Shown here one piece after another: positions 11,516 to 22,423 of a stretch of DNA of 64,000 nt. Source of the DNA: Bagarius yarrelli (Eukaryota > Chordata > Actinopteri > Siluriformes > Sisoridae); the NCBI GenBank assembly GCA_005784505.1, contig VCAZ01000025.1, positions 2,728,501-2,792,500 on the forward strand, given 5' to 3'. A program made the translations under genes and the position numbers. Position 1 is the first letter of the stretch; each line of letters opens with the position of its first letter. The notes beneath the pieces were generated by a model. That model was not told the origin of the DNA. It saw only the letters and a list, made by a program, of their open reading frames with translations, and searched no databases.

Positions 11516-13191
11516 AAAGCCGGAGGCACCCTTATCTTCCGCCAAGCTTGTTTCTGAGACAATAGCCGTATGTGTCAGCGCCAACTATAGGTGAGGAGGA
11601 GAACCTACCCGGGTCCAACCTACCTCTCTCCTCCCCCATTTTCTCTTTGATTCTTTTCCCCTGGTTTGGTTCCGGCTCGGGGTCTTGCACGGATTCAATT
11701 TATTTTTAATTAAAACTCCAACACATTACCAAACTAATTTAATATTAAACCCACCTCATCATCCGTCTATTCATATATACTCCAAAACCTTTCCAGCCCA
11801 ATCCCATCAGTTTGTACCAAATTAATCCATACAGTAACTTTCTATTGGTTCACATTTAGGCTTTAATATGAATAATGCATCATAGGAACCAATGATACTA
11901 TCGTTTTCACCATACTATCAATTCAGTCATCCAATACCATAGCAACCATACTTTCCCTATCACCAGCGTAAGAATTAAATTAATAATTAAATCACTGGTA
12001 ATATTAATAATTGTATTGATTTCCCTGTTTGGATCAGATTTAGTTTGGACTGCATTCATGTATAGTATCATTAATTCAATTCTTTTCAGGTTCAGCGATT
12101 TTTGGACTGCATGTAAACCTACGCACTTCCTCTTTTTCCTGATAGATCAGTTTATCTAATCTTATATGTATAAAGTAGTGTCTTTCCTACATATAGCAGA
12201 TATGACAACTGATTTTCTCACCTTTACTGTTGATTCACATTTAAATAACATTTCCTGCCAAAGGGAATACTTTCAGGCGCTGATGGACTAAACCAATGGG
12301 CATAATTTAATCCTGTCCCATCCCAGCAGATAACCATGGAATACAGCAGCATTTTAATGCAGCGTTTTTAGTAGCTACTATAAAACTTCCTGTCACGCAC
12401 CTGTTCTGTGACCTGTGGAGGCTTAGTGTTTGCGCCGTGTTTTATGGTGTGTGGTGGCTTTTGGTTGCATCGCGCCTGCAAAAATGTGATGGAGAATGAT
12501 AAAGGGAGGGAAAGAGTGCATGGAGAGCGATTCAGGAGCATCAATCAGCCAGCTGAGAGGATGCTTCAGGCTTCTCTCACTCCTCTGGCTCCTGTTTGGA
12601 CATGGGAGGCACAGCGCTTAAGTCTGCCCCCACCACCAATACATCCATCATCGCTCGGCATGATATAACGCAAGGCAACATCTTTTCCAAGTTCATCCAG
12701 GCCAACCTGCTCCTTCGTGACCTTAGGCAACCTGCTCCTTCGTGACGCTTAGCACACATTCAATGTAATAACACATCTACACACAACAGCTGGGTTCAGA
12801 TTCAGGGTCAAGTTGTTCAGTCTTACAAGAACAAACGCATGCACAAATTACACACGCTTAAGAAATTACAGTCAGTCAAATGTTCATTTTGATTCTGCAA
12901 ACCTAAATAGCAGCAGATTTTAATTGAAGATAATCAGGAGTTTAATTTCAAGATTAAAGTCTAGTACGCATTTATACAACAACCAGCTTTTAGATTGTCT
13001 CTTTAAAGATTCCAGTTAAAGCTACTTAAGGCAACCTTAAATCAAAGCTGACAATTTCACAGTTTTCTTTAAAGACGGTTGAATGATTTGTCACATCATT
13101 CACTAAAATGACATTTAAAAGAATACATCAATTAAAAATAAAAATTATACAAGTTATCTATGGTAACTATTAGGTCTTAGGTATGTTCATG

Positions 13192-14146
13192 TACGGTGAG
13201 GGAAAATTATTCGATCCCCTTCAGAATTTGTATATTTGCAGAAGACAGAAATAATCCGACAATAATTGTAAATGGACGCTTTATTTTAACAGTGAGAAAC
13301 AGAATAACAACAAAAACATCCCAAAAAAACACATTTCGGAAAAAGTTATTAATTGATTTGCATTTTAATGAGTGAAAAACGTATTGGACCCCCTTCACAA
13401 AATGAGACTTGGTACTTGGTGGCAAAACCCTCGTTGGCAATCACAGACAAGTTTTTCCGTGGTGACTTTGGTCCCAGCTGTCTTGAGATCATTGACAAGA
13501 TCCTGCTGTACAGTTCTGGGCTTTTTCCTCACCGTTCTCATGATCACTGAAACTCCACGAGGTGAAGTATTGCATGGAGCCCCAGTACAAGGAAGATTGA
13601 CATTTAATTTGTGTTTCTTTCATTTGTAAATAATTGCCCCAACTGTTGTCACCTTCTCACCAATCTGCCTGGCGGTGGTCTTTGTAGCCCATTCCAGCCT
13701 TGTGTAGGTCTAAAATCTTGTCCCGGACATCCTTGGGCAGCGCTCTGGTCTTGGCCATGGTGGAGAGTTTGGAATCTGATTGATTGATTGCTTCTGTGGA
13801 CAGGTGTCTTTTACAAGGCAACAAACTGAGATTAGGTGCCCTTCCATTTAAGAGTGTCTCTTTAAGAGTGTGCTTTTAAGAGAGTGTTACTGATCTCAGC
13901 TCATTACCTGCATAAAAAAAACTGGGAGCCAGAAATCTTGCTGATTGATAGGGGGCCGAATACTTATTTCACTTATTTTCAAATTATAACGTTTTTTAAA
14001 ATGTGTTTTTCTTGATGTATTTGTTGTTATTTTGTCTCTCACTGTTAGAATAAACCGACCAATAAAATTCTAGACTGATATTTTCTTCATTAGTGGAAAA
14101 ACATACAATATCAGCAGGGGACCAATTCATTTTTTCCCGCACTGTA
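13192..14146 (-). mobile_element. Decayed Tc1/mariner transposon
   Basis: Flanked by TA. The left end 'cggtgagggaaaattattcgatcc' is the inverted counterpart of the right end 'ggaccaattcattttttcccgcactg'. Both inner repeats share the family words 'gattgattgcttctgtgg' and 'aaatcaatt...cattttaatgagtg'. About 955 bp is shorter than the 1.3-1.6 kb of an intact Tc1, so part of the transposase region is gone. Teleost genomes carry many such copies. Confidence 0.9.
13390..13759 (-). pseudogene. Tc1 transposase remnant
   Basis: On the - strand a start codon at 13757-13759 opens MAKTRALPKDVRDKILDLHK, the typical N-terminal DNA-binding (paired-like helix-turn-helix) start of a teleost Tc1 transposase. 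The frame then breaks, most of the catalytic DDE region is deleted, and the C-terminal end ('gccaacgagggttttgccaccaagtaccaagtc' on the - strand) follows almost directly. Not functional. Confidence 0.85.
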
Positions 14147-14286
14147 AACATTTAAGGCATCTTTTAGTTTGTTACATTTTCCAAATACAAAAAATCTCAG
14201 ATTTACTATAAAGCCCACATGGGATTAACACCCTATAACACAGTGTAAATCTTCCTTCTGACCCCCCCAATCTGTGCTGTTCTCAG

Positions 14287-14397
14287 ATTGGCTATTGGAA
14301 CGATGCTGATAAATTAGTCCTGATCCAGGACCAAGCCTTGCTTCCAAACGAAACATCTGGTATGGATAACAGGACTGTGATCGTGACGACTATCATG
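14287..14397 (+). CDS. gria4: gria4 exon 9: start of ligand-binding domain
   Basis: 111 nt (37 codons, phase 0) between 'ttctcag' and 'gtgagt'. Encodes IGYWNDADKLVLIQDQALLP, NETSGMDNRT and VIVTTIM. NET and NRT are potential N-glycosylation sites. The IVTTIM end leads into the S1 lobe of the glutamate-binding domain. The central LLPNETSGMD part is the least conserved of the gene, as is usual in the family. Confidence 0.95.
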
Positions 14398-14947
14398 GTG
14401 AGTACTCTAACTATGCTCTGGTTTTTCCTAGACTGATTACACTCACACACACAGATATCAGTTACCAGGCTGAAAAAGGCTGTTTGTCTTTCATTCAAAT
14501 GCTTTCACTTGCTGAAACCTCACAGAAAAAAACGCCTCTTGCATTTATGTGCATTTGCATTTTGATAAATGGTGAGCAAAACTCACTCTGTATGTGCGAC
14601 CCGTCAGTCATACCACCGTCTTGAGAGATTACCGAGTCATCCCAGTCTAGTCCTGGTGTGCCTTAAGCTGGTGTTCCACATCTTGTTATACAGCTCACAC
14701 ATTTCCTCAATAACCTTTTCAAGCAGCAAAGGTATGTGTGTGTGTGTCATCTGCCTCTGCTATGTGTCAGAAGGTGTCATGGCTGCCCAACTGCTGTTTT
14801 TGGTTTGTTATGTCGCTAATGTCGTTTTTGTTGTGTTCATTTCATAGAGAGAGAACAGGAAGAACCTTGCATGATAATTATGTTGGGTTTTTTTTATAGC
14901 TATTTTGTATAGCGTGTAGATTCTATACCGTAGTTTATTGTGTTATT

Positions 14948-14948
<1 letters not shown>

Positions 14949-14985
<37 letters not shown>
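14949..14985. repeat. (CA)n microsatellite
   Basis: About 18 uninterrupted CA units. Confidence 0.97.
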
Positions 14986-14988
<3 letters not shown>

Positions 14989-16456
14989 CTAGTTGCAGTA
15001 TGTAACTAAAAGCTATGGATATTGATTCAGCAAGAAAATAGCAGAGTGACACCTGAAGCACATGCTCCTCTTTTCAGCCCGTGTTGAAGAACCCTTATTT
15101 AAGAAACTGAGAAGAAAGAAGAAAAGGGCATCGCCGAGTCGAAAACCAAAATGGAGCCCCTTCCCTATATTAAGGCATGGACAGACACAGACAGATCTAA
15201 AGACGAGAAAAGTAATAACGCTAAGCCGTGGATGGACGAACAGCTAAAATGAGCTCCACGATGAGACACTGAGCCATGGACAAACACAAGCAATGACAAA
15301 GCCCAGCTCTCATTAAGCAACTAAAAGATGGATGGATGCCGCAGGAAAAGTAATGACCCGTGCATTAGGAAACGGTGCGTGGGAGGAATCAGCAGGAATG
15401 TTCATTTACTGTAGTAAACAAACAGGGTGAATGTAGATGTGTTGTACATGTACGGAGTATGCTTAATGTGAGTCTTTGGCCACATATTAACACTTTGTTG
15501 TACAGTAGATACCGTTATTCACTATGGTTTTCAGTATTATCATTTTTCAAGTCATTTTCTCTTATAAGTGTCTGTTAAACGATTTCTTAACAATGTTAAA
15601 CGTTCCATTGTCTTTGGTCTCAGACGTTTGTGTGCTAGAGTAGCAAAGAACTTCTACTTCCCAAATTATTATAAACAATATACAGCATTATTGCCCGTCT
15701 TAATTACCACTAGCTTACTTTTTTTATATAGTTACAATACACAGGATTTACTACACATTAAACACAGACTGGTGCTATAAGAAATTAAAATACATCCCAT
15801 TTTCAAAGTAACGCTTCTGCAAAATAGTTGTACAGGATTCGTTCTGATCTTTGGCACGTTTTCTGTGTCAGGGATTTGCATCATTAGCTGTTAGTCTTAA
15901 TTAGGGCTAAAAACATCTGACCAGATTTTTATATACAGGCTTTAAATGCCATTGTTGGCTTTTTTTAACTAACAAAATTTGTCAGACTTGTATAAATATC
16001 TACTTTTCCTATTCCAGATGTTCTAGGGGGTTGCCATACAAAATACCCCATTCTACATAAAAAATATTTACATAATCTCTACTCAGTGTCACAGTACACT
16101 AAGATCCTCACCCTATCCTTCCCAATCACACTTACTCTCCTTCACTCCCTTATTCATCCCTGTTTTCACTGCTTCTCCCTACCGACTTCCTGAATTCTGA
16201 TCTCCGTCATCAGCACCCTCCATCCCCGGTTCTTTCACTCCTGGTCTGGTTGGTCATCTTCATCCTTCCCTCTGGTTCCTGAATCCATGTATTTATCCGC
16301 TAGTTTATCTCTCTATATTTGCTACCTGTTGCAGGTTTCTATAAACGCAACTGTCTGTGTTTAATGTATCTGCTTTTCCAGTCTGCTATACCGTTATATT
16401 TTTCCACTAGTCACCAGATCATTGATTTATTTTTGTTCTATAATAGACGTAATATA

Positions 16457-16680
16457 CACTGTCTGGCCAAAAAATTATGGACACCCATAGCGTAGGTCTT
16501 CCTCAAATTGTTGCTACGAAGTTGGAAGCACACAATTGTGCTTTTATATGTTGTAGAATTACAATGCCGTCGTGCACAAAGCCCCATAAAAACATGGTGT
16601 GTTATGATTGCTACTAATTCCGACTGAATCAAAACCCAGAACCTCCTGGTGTCTGAACTCACTGATAAATTTTGTTGTTT
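16457..16680. repeat. Dispersed repeat, 'ctggccaaaaaattatggacaccc' type
   Basis: Starts 'acactgtctggccaaaaaattatggacaccc' and continues 'ttgttgctacgaagttggaagcacacaattgt', 'gttgtagaattacaatgcc' and 'gtgcacaaagccccataaaaacatggt'. These words recur in pieces at 19440, 27900, 34826, 45505 and 48640. Probably a DNA-transposon derivative. Confidence 0.65.
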
Positions 16681-17546
16681 AATGACAAAATTTCATGACG
16701 ACGAATAGATATATTTAAATTCATCTGAAATAGGATGTTTAATACCATATATGGATGTGATGGTCAGGTGGTAATTCTGCACGATTGCAGTAAAACATGT
16801 CTTGGCACTGCTGATAGCCTGTACTAGTAGCATTGCTGATAATAAAACGTCCACCCATTGCAGCTGCCCCAGTGAGCACCAACTGACCGGGGATGTCCAT
16901 TAGGGGGACAAATTGTTCTTAGTTTAATTATCCTAAAAAAAAATATTGTTATGGATTCACATTAAATTAGTCAGGCATTGAATATGTATCTGTTTTATCC
17001 ACATTAATCACACGTTTTTTGCTGCCCTCTATGAAACAGATTAAAACAGTCCAAGTATAATCCTAAAACTGCTAATAAAAAAGGGTGTAATACGCTGTTA
17101 AAAAAAAAAAAAAAGGGCAGAATTTAATAAAGAGCTTTGTGTTTGCTAGGGGGCATGTTCTCGATTCGCCCTACCAGTTTTTATACCTTTTCTGCTTCTG
17201 GGTCGGCCATATGGCCTAAAAAACCTCTTTGAGATAAAAGGCAGGGGTTTTTTTAGAGTGGTAATGGAAATGTGTCTCATTTGAAGTGATGTGGATTTGC
17301 TGAATTATAATAAACAAAAAAGGTAATTTGTTATAATAAAGCGTAGAAGTTTAATTTTTTTTTTTTTTGCAGTGTTAAATCTCGCTGTAATTTCTGGAAA
17401 ATGCTGATAAAAAATCGCCTACACGGATTAATTATATTCTTTATTTATGTATTAAAATGTTTTTATTGTTTTTATCATGATCATCAGCTGTTATGAATTA
17501 TAGTGTGTGATAAAGAGATGCATAGAAAGCCTTTAAAAAATACTAT

Positions 17547-17712
17547 GGCTGGCACAGTAGTGTAGAGAGTTATTGTGCCGCACCCAAATGCACGGTTGCG
17601 CTTCGGCCACCCAGGTTCGATTCTGTCTCTGGTCCTTTCCGCCCCCCCTTCTTTATACCATGTTTTATCTATCTGTCCTATCAATAAAGGCAAATGTCCC
17701 CCCAAAAAAAAG
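17547..17712 (+). repeat. tRNA-derived SINE, second family
   Basis: 'ggctggcacagtagtgtagagagttattgtgccgcac', B box 'ggttcgattc', a pyrimidine-rich body with 'tatctgtcctatcaataaaggc' and an A-rich tail. The same layout is seen at 20952-21110 and, reversed, at 34622-34803. Confidence 0.8.
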
Positions 17713-17732
17713 TTTTACCTTGTTGAGATTGG

Positions 17733-17850
17733 GGGAAGTGGTAGCACAGTGGTTAAGGTGTTGGCCTGCTAATCACTGTTGGGCCCCTGAGCACGGACCC
17801 CAACCCCTATTTGCTTAGTTGTATAAAAGGAGAGGTTAATGTAAGTAAAC
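17733..17850 (+). repeat. tRNA-derived SINE, common type, internally deleted
   Basis: 'gggggaagtggtagcacagtggttaaggtgttggcctgctaatcac' joins directly to 'tgttgggcccctgagcacgg', so the B-box section is missing. Confidence 0.85.
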
Positions 17851-17858
17851 AGTATTTT

Positions 17859-18215
17859 ACCTTTCATCCTTCTGGTTCTGGTTATATGGACTAAAAAACA
17901 TTATTGATAAGATCGACAGGTTTTTTTAGTGTTTATGAAAAAGTGTCTCATTTGCTGAATTATATTAAACAAAAACAGTCATTTGGTATTTTTTTGAGTT
18001 TTTTTTTTTTTTTTTTTTCAATTTTGAACCTGGCTGTCGTTTTAATTGTATTATTTTATTTATTAAAATGTTTTTGTTCTATCATTTTTTTCTGATCATA
18101 AGCTGTTATGAATTGTTTTGTGTGATAAAGACATGCATAGAAATCCATTAAGAATATTAGATGAGAAGTTTTAATTTGTTGAGATTAGTTTTAAACAGTA
18201 TTTTGCTTTGTAAGT
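17859..18215. repeat. Tandem duplication, copy B
   Basis: Uninterrupted copy of the unit described at 17184-17858. Identity is high in the second half and interrupted by a long poly-T (17999-18019) in the middle. Confidence 0.8.
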
Positions 18216-18696
18216 CATTGTGAGATAAAGATTTAGAGCTATGGTGTGTTATAACAGCTTAATGTATTACTGGGTCTTGTTATAATGAATAGTTACATTG
18301 ATGGCATTGCCTCTCTGACCTTGTACATTAATTAGCCCTGGTTATGACTTTCTTTATTGATAACTCTTTATTCATTGATTCTGTTAATACCTCTATAATG
18401 TGTTGCATAAAAGATGTCATGATTTGTATTACCTAGTGATGCTGTATAGTAATTGAATTTTGTTAGCTTGTTTCAAGTTTACTTCCCAGTTTTATGCGGC
18501 TTTATTTAACTGTCTACAGAATTCGATATTTATTAAAATGTATTCCATTTATTCCGTGCACAGCGTTTTTTATGTTCTTCAAGGACTAATCAGAAACAAA
18601 TACACCTCATTTTACAATATAAAACACTTGCTTGGGTGAGCTGTAGTTCTTAACCGGTTGCCAGTTTGATCCTCTTATGTGGTTTGCTTCTTCCAG

Positions 18697-18903
18697 GAAG
18701 GCCCATATGTGATGCTGAAGAAAAACTGGGAGAATTTCGAGGGTAATGACAGGTATGAGGGATACTGTGTGGATCTGGCGTATGAGATCGCCAACCACAT
18801 TGGCATCAAATACAAGATCTCTATCGTGCCGGACGGGAAGTACGGAGCTCGGGACCCAGACACGAAGATCTGGAACGGCATGGTTGGGGAGCTGGTGTAC
18901 GGG
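18697..18903 (+). CDS. gria4: gria4 exon 10: ligand-binding domain S1
   Basis: 207 nt (69 codons, phase 0) between 'cttccag' and 'gtaaga'. Begins EGPYVMLKKNWENFEGNDRY and includes EGYCVDLAYEIANHIGIKYK and VPDGKYGARDPDTKIWNGMV, ending GELVYG. The Tyr of the RYEGY motif stacks over bound glutamate in GluA structures. The size equals the family's 207-nt exon. VMLKKNWENF differs from mammalian VMYKKNHEMF, a normal degree of divergence. Confidence 0.97.
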
Positions 18904-19070
18904 GTAAGACGTGTCTGCAAAATACTTTTATTCTAATTGGCCTCCTTTCCAGGATTTAGCTTTCTGCTTTTAATGGTTTAATGTTGTTGAATGGCAACAA
19001 TACAAGTTAGTTTCTGTTATAAGTCTCAACAGCTAGAAATTGTTGTTTTCTCACTTTCTAATGAAATAGT

Positions 19071-19222
19071 GGGAAGTGGTGGTGCAGTGGTTAAGGTGTT
19101 GGACTGCTAATTGGAAGATCAGGTTTCAATTTCCAGCACCACCAAGTTACCACTGCTGGGCCCCTGAGTTGTGAATTTCTGAATTGTGAGTCAATCTGGA
19201 CGTCTCCAAAATGTCCTAAATG
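19071..19222 (+). repeat. tRNA-derived SINE, common type
   Basis: 'gtgggaagtggtggtgcagtggttaaggtgttggactgctaattggaagatcagg', 'caccaccaagttaccactgctgggcccctgag'; the 3' part is truncated and altered. Confidence 0.9.
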
Positions 19223-19439
19223 TAAAAGTAGACTTTTGCAGTGTAAACATTTTACGATGACACCTTTACATTCCAGCAGTGGAGATCCTTTCACGTTTAT
19301 TAATGTAAAATAAACATCCCTGTATAGTTAATGCTATAATCTCTTTGCTACATTTTTTCAGTTAATTTCAAAGTCGAAACAATATTTGATTAAAATAAGT
19401 TTATCCTTGTCATATCCTTACAATATACCTTTACTTAAA

Positions 19440-19562
19440 CAACGAGACTTCAACTCTGTCCCAGCATGACAATGTCCCTATGCACATAAATACCTAGTGT
19501 GTTAAAGAACTCGAGTAACCTGCACTCCTCACCCAATATTAGTGCCTGAGTTCACAAATATC
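19440..19562 (+). repeat. Fragment of the 16457-type dispersed repeat
   Basis: 'cccagcatgacaatgtccctatgcacataa' and 'aaagaactcgagtaacctgcac' are middle words of this common teleost repeat. Confidence 0.6.
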
Positions 19563-20724
19563 GGTACTATATTCTGTTCATTTTTTAAAAGCCTTAGTTC
19601 GTACTTTGACTAACAAGTCCCCATCTTGACCTTTTTCATAAACAGTTTGTCCTGTTTTGGGACAAACTAAAAGACTGCTCAAGGTTAAACTGAGAATAGG
19701 AGGAACTTGCTCTCAATGAGTGGAGATAAATACTTATTAAAAAATAATGAAATATGGAGAAAAGTTATAATAGTTTTTATCCACTAGTTAGATTTCATGA
19801 AATTCACTATGTGCTAAATGATTTTCTTAAGGCTCTGTGGAGGATCCAAGGGGAGTTCAGGAGGTTTAGGTATATATCCATCTGCTGCAAAAACTGCAAG
19901 TTTGTACTTTAGGCTAAAATATTCAGTTCAAGGGCAGACTGTGTCCATGTAATTTGCTGTAAAGTCTGTTTGGTAACATTCTTTTATACTGAATAATATG
20001 CTTATTTTGTATATGGACACTCTGGCAGAAGCCTGGTGCGGATAGGAAATGTCAGCACTTTTCTTCCTAAACCTTTAAGTCTCTTCACCTCTGAAAAGCA
20101 GCCATTAGTAAGCTGACATATTTTGGCACTGTGCTGTGACAAGTCTTGTCATCCGGCTGATTTCTTTACCATATACCAGATATCATTTCAAAGAATTTAA
20201 GCTAGCATTAATTTCTTTTTTGGATTAGTTTCAAGTTGCAAGGTTTGAAGGGTTGCTAAGTAATAGCCATTAATGAGGTTTGTGGATTTTCTGTCAAGGT
20301 CTGCTTCACTCCTAGACCACAGATCCAACCATTTTTCTTTAACTTTTGCTGCAAGCATATTATTATTTATTAATTAGTTGATCCGCCTTGCTCAGAACTA
20401 AACCCCTCAGCTTAGAGCAGCCGTTTTTTACATCTTTAACTTAAAGAGCCTTGTTTAAATAGAAAAAACGGTAAAATGGGTTAAAATAAGAGAGATTATT
20501 TTTTTTTACTTCCATCTTATCTGCCCCGCAGGTTGGAACTGTTCCATTTGCAAGACTTAAAAAAAGTTATAGGAATTTAGTCAGTAATATTTTGTAATAA
20601 CAACTTGAACAGGCTTGTACAGCTCCACATAACCTAAGACTAACACTAATCTAATCGAAGTCTGGTTACTGACTCATATAGTCATTGATTACATGCTTTT
20701 TATAAGAAGAAACATATGTTTTAT

Positions 20725-21145
20725 TCCATATGGAAGGAGATTGTTGTTTTAAGGCAGAAGGACTGGAAGAACATGTTGTTCTTCCAGTACAACTCTTTCT
20801 AAAACACACTCTCCAGTAGGAGTCACCCAAATAAGGATGGGTTCCCTTTTGAGTCTGGCTTCTCTCAAGGTTCCTTCCTCATACCATCTAAGGGAGTTTT
20901 TTCTTGCCACGCTTGCTTTGAGACAATGTCCAGTGTTAAAAGTACTATACAGGCCGGCGCCATGGTGAAGTGGGTTAAGACGCAGGCACCGACATGCGCA
21001 GTTGTGCTCCAGCAACTCGGATTAGGTCCTCTCCAGTCCCACCCCCTCTATCCCCCTCTTCATCCAATCAATAAAGGTAAAATGCTACAAAAAATATATT
21101 TAAAAAAAAAAGCGTCATACAAATAAAAATGAATTGAATTGAAAA
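20725..21145 (+). repeat. Dispersed repeat with 'gaattgaatt' tail, split by a SINE
   Basis: 'gtcacccaaataaggatgggttcccttttgagtctgg', 'ctcaaggttccttcctcataccatc', 'gggagttttttcttgccac', 'ttgagacaatgtccagtgttaaaagtactatac', then, after the inserted SINE, 'atacaaataaaaatgaattgaatt'. A second copy lies at 52720-52975. Confidence 0.8.
20952..21110 (+). repeat. tRNA-derived SINE, second family
   Basis: 'ggccggcgccatggtgaagtgggttaagacgc...gtcctctccagtccc...caatcaataaaggtaaaatgc' with an A-rich tail, inside the repeat at 20725-21145. Confidence 0.8.
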
Positions 21146-21385
21146 TAAAAAAACAGAAACGAACTTGTTTTGTTGTGGTTGCAAATTCAAATTGAATTGA
21201 TTGTTCGGTAATGTGAAGTTATTTTGTAATTATGTTGTATTTGTAATTGCTGTTGTGTAAGAAATCATAATAAACAGAACAATCTTTTTTAATTTAGCAG
21301 CACATTCCTAAGTATTTAATTCCTTTAAAAAAGTGTAAAACTGATCCTCAAAGCATGATATAACATTTCAAACTAAAGATACCAT

Positions 21386-21572
21386 TTTTGGCATTTAACA
21401 GACGACCTTATCCACAGCGACTTTTAAATCTTTTTTTTTATACAACTGAACAATTAGGGGTTAAGGGCCTTGCTCATGGGCTTAACCGTGGCAACTTGGT
21501 GGTGATGGTGAAAAAAAACCCCTTATCTTCCAGATGGCAGTCTATAACCTTAACCACTGCACTTCCACTTCC
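21386..21572 (-). repeat. tRNA-derived SINE, common type
   Basis: Reverse copy: 'ggcatttaacagacgaccttatccacagcgac', 'gaacaattaggggttaagggccttgctcatggg', ending 'ccactgcacttccacttcc'. Confidence 0.9.
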
Positions 21573-21635
21573 TCCAGTATGTGGATAAAATATTCAATTT
21601 GTTACTGGCTGATAGACTGTGCAGTGGGTTAATGT

Positions 21636-21794
21636 GAGAAGTGGTAGCTTAGTTGTTATAATGTGGGTTCAATTCCCAGCACTACCAAGCTGCCACTGCT
21701 GGGTCCCTGGGTCAACTGATCAGATGGATAAACAAAATGTAAGTCGCTCTGGTTACAGGTGTCTGCCAAAATACCAGGAATGTAAATATAGTTC
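21636..21794 (+). repeat. tRNA-derived SINE, common type
   Basis: 'gagaagtggtagcttagttgttataatgtgggttcaattcccagcactaccaagctgccactgctgggtccc', with the 3' 'gtaagtcgctctggttacaggtgtctgccaaaa' part. Confidence 0.9.
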
Positions 21795-22049
21795 TAACCT
21801 TAACCCCAACAGTTGATTGATCAGCAGCTTGTCGCAGTGAAGAATAAAGGGTTAAACAGTATCATTCAGGATGTGCTGTGATGTAGTGTTATGTTATAAA
21901 TGGAATGTGGAAGTGTGTTTGGGGAGTGCAGAGGGAGTTTGCACTCCTGATATTAATCAAGGATGAAGATATTTATTACCTACGTCACTTCCTGTAATGG
22001 CTACTAAGTCCTCTGCCGATGTGCTTATGAATTTACCTGCTTGTTTCAG

Positions 22050-22423
22050 AAAGCGGAAATCGCTGTGGCCCCATTGACTATTACTTTGGTCCGGGAGGAG
22101 GTCATTGACTTCTCTAAACCATTCATGAGTTTGGGCATCTCCATTATGATCAAAAAACCTCAGAAGTCCAAGCCAGGTGTGTTCTCCTTCCTGGACCCAT
22201 TGGCCTACGAGATCTGGATGTGCATCGTGTTCGCCTACATTGGCGTGAGCGTGGTGCTCTTCCTGGTCAGCCGCTTCAGCCCGTATGAGTGGCATACCGA
22301 GGAGCCCGAAGAGGGCACCGACGGTCCGCCCAATGACCAGCCCCCCAACGAGTTCGGCATCTTCAACAGTCTCTGGTTCTCCCTGGGAGCTTTTATGCAG
22401 CAGGGGTGTGACATCTCACCCAG
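22050..22423 (+). CDS. gria4: gria4 exon 11: S1 end, M1 and Q/R pore loop
   Basis: 374 nt, phase 0 in and two bases (AG) carried out, between 'gtttcag' and 'gtaagt'. PLTITLVREEVIDFSKPFMS holds the Pro, Thr and Arg that bind the ligand's amino and carboxyl groups. M1 is IWMCIVFAYIGVSVVLFLVS. The re-entrant pore loop ends SLGAFMQQGCDISPR. The Q/R-site codon (22398-22400) is CAG, so Gln is genome-encoded, as in GluA1, 3 and 4; such subunits form calcium-permeable channels sensitive to polyamine block. The Cys after QQG is a known palmitoylation position in the family. The loop between M1 and the pore is one residue longer than in mammals (GTDGPPNDQPPNE). Confidence 0.98.

Larger units (their letters stand above)
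10478..14286 (+). other. Intron 8 of gria4
   Basis: Starts with a (TA)n run (10563-10587) 86 nt from the donor. Contains an hAT-like end at 11369-11510 and a decayed Tc1/mariner element at 13192-14146. A short direct repeat 'aacctgctccttcgtgac' occurs twice near 12705 and 12730. Confidence 0.75.
17184..17858. repeat. Tandem duplication, copy A (with two SINE insertions)
   Basis: Shares with copy B (17859-18215) the ordered words 'tgtctcattt', 'gctgaattatataa(a)caaaaa', 'attaaaatgttttt', 'agctgttatgaatt', 'tgtgtgataaaga(g/c)atgcatagaaa', 'agtttta..ttgttgagatt' and 'aaacagtatttt'. Two SINEs (17547-17712 and 17733-17850) interrupt copy A at points where copy B is continuous. Confidence 0.8.
14398..18696 (+). 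other. Intron 9 of gria4
   Basis: Holds a (CA)n run (14949-14985), a dispersed repeat (16457-16680), a tandemly duplicated ~350-bp unit (17184-18215) with two SINEs inserted in its first copy, and poly-A/poly-T tracts (17101-17115, 17999-18019). No exon seen. Confidence 0.8.
18904..22049 (+). other. Intron 10 of gria4
   Basis: Contains SINEs at 19071-19222, 20952-21110, 21386-21572 and 21636-21794, fragments of the 16457-type repeat (19440-19562), and a 'gaattgaatt'-tailed repeat (20725-21145) into which the 20952 SINE has inserted. No exon seen. Confidence 0.8.

Noticed and set aside
12408..12668. 86-codon open frame with a relatively GC-rich end
   Set aside because: No recognisable domain, inside intron 8, and no acceptor or donor in phase.
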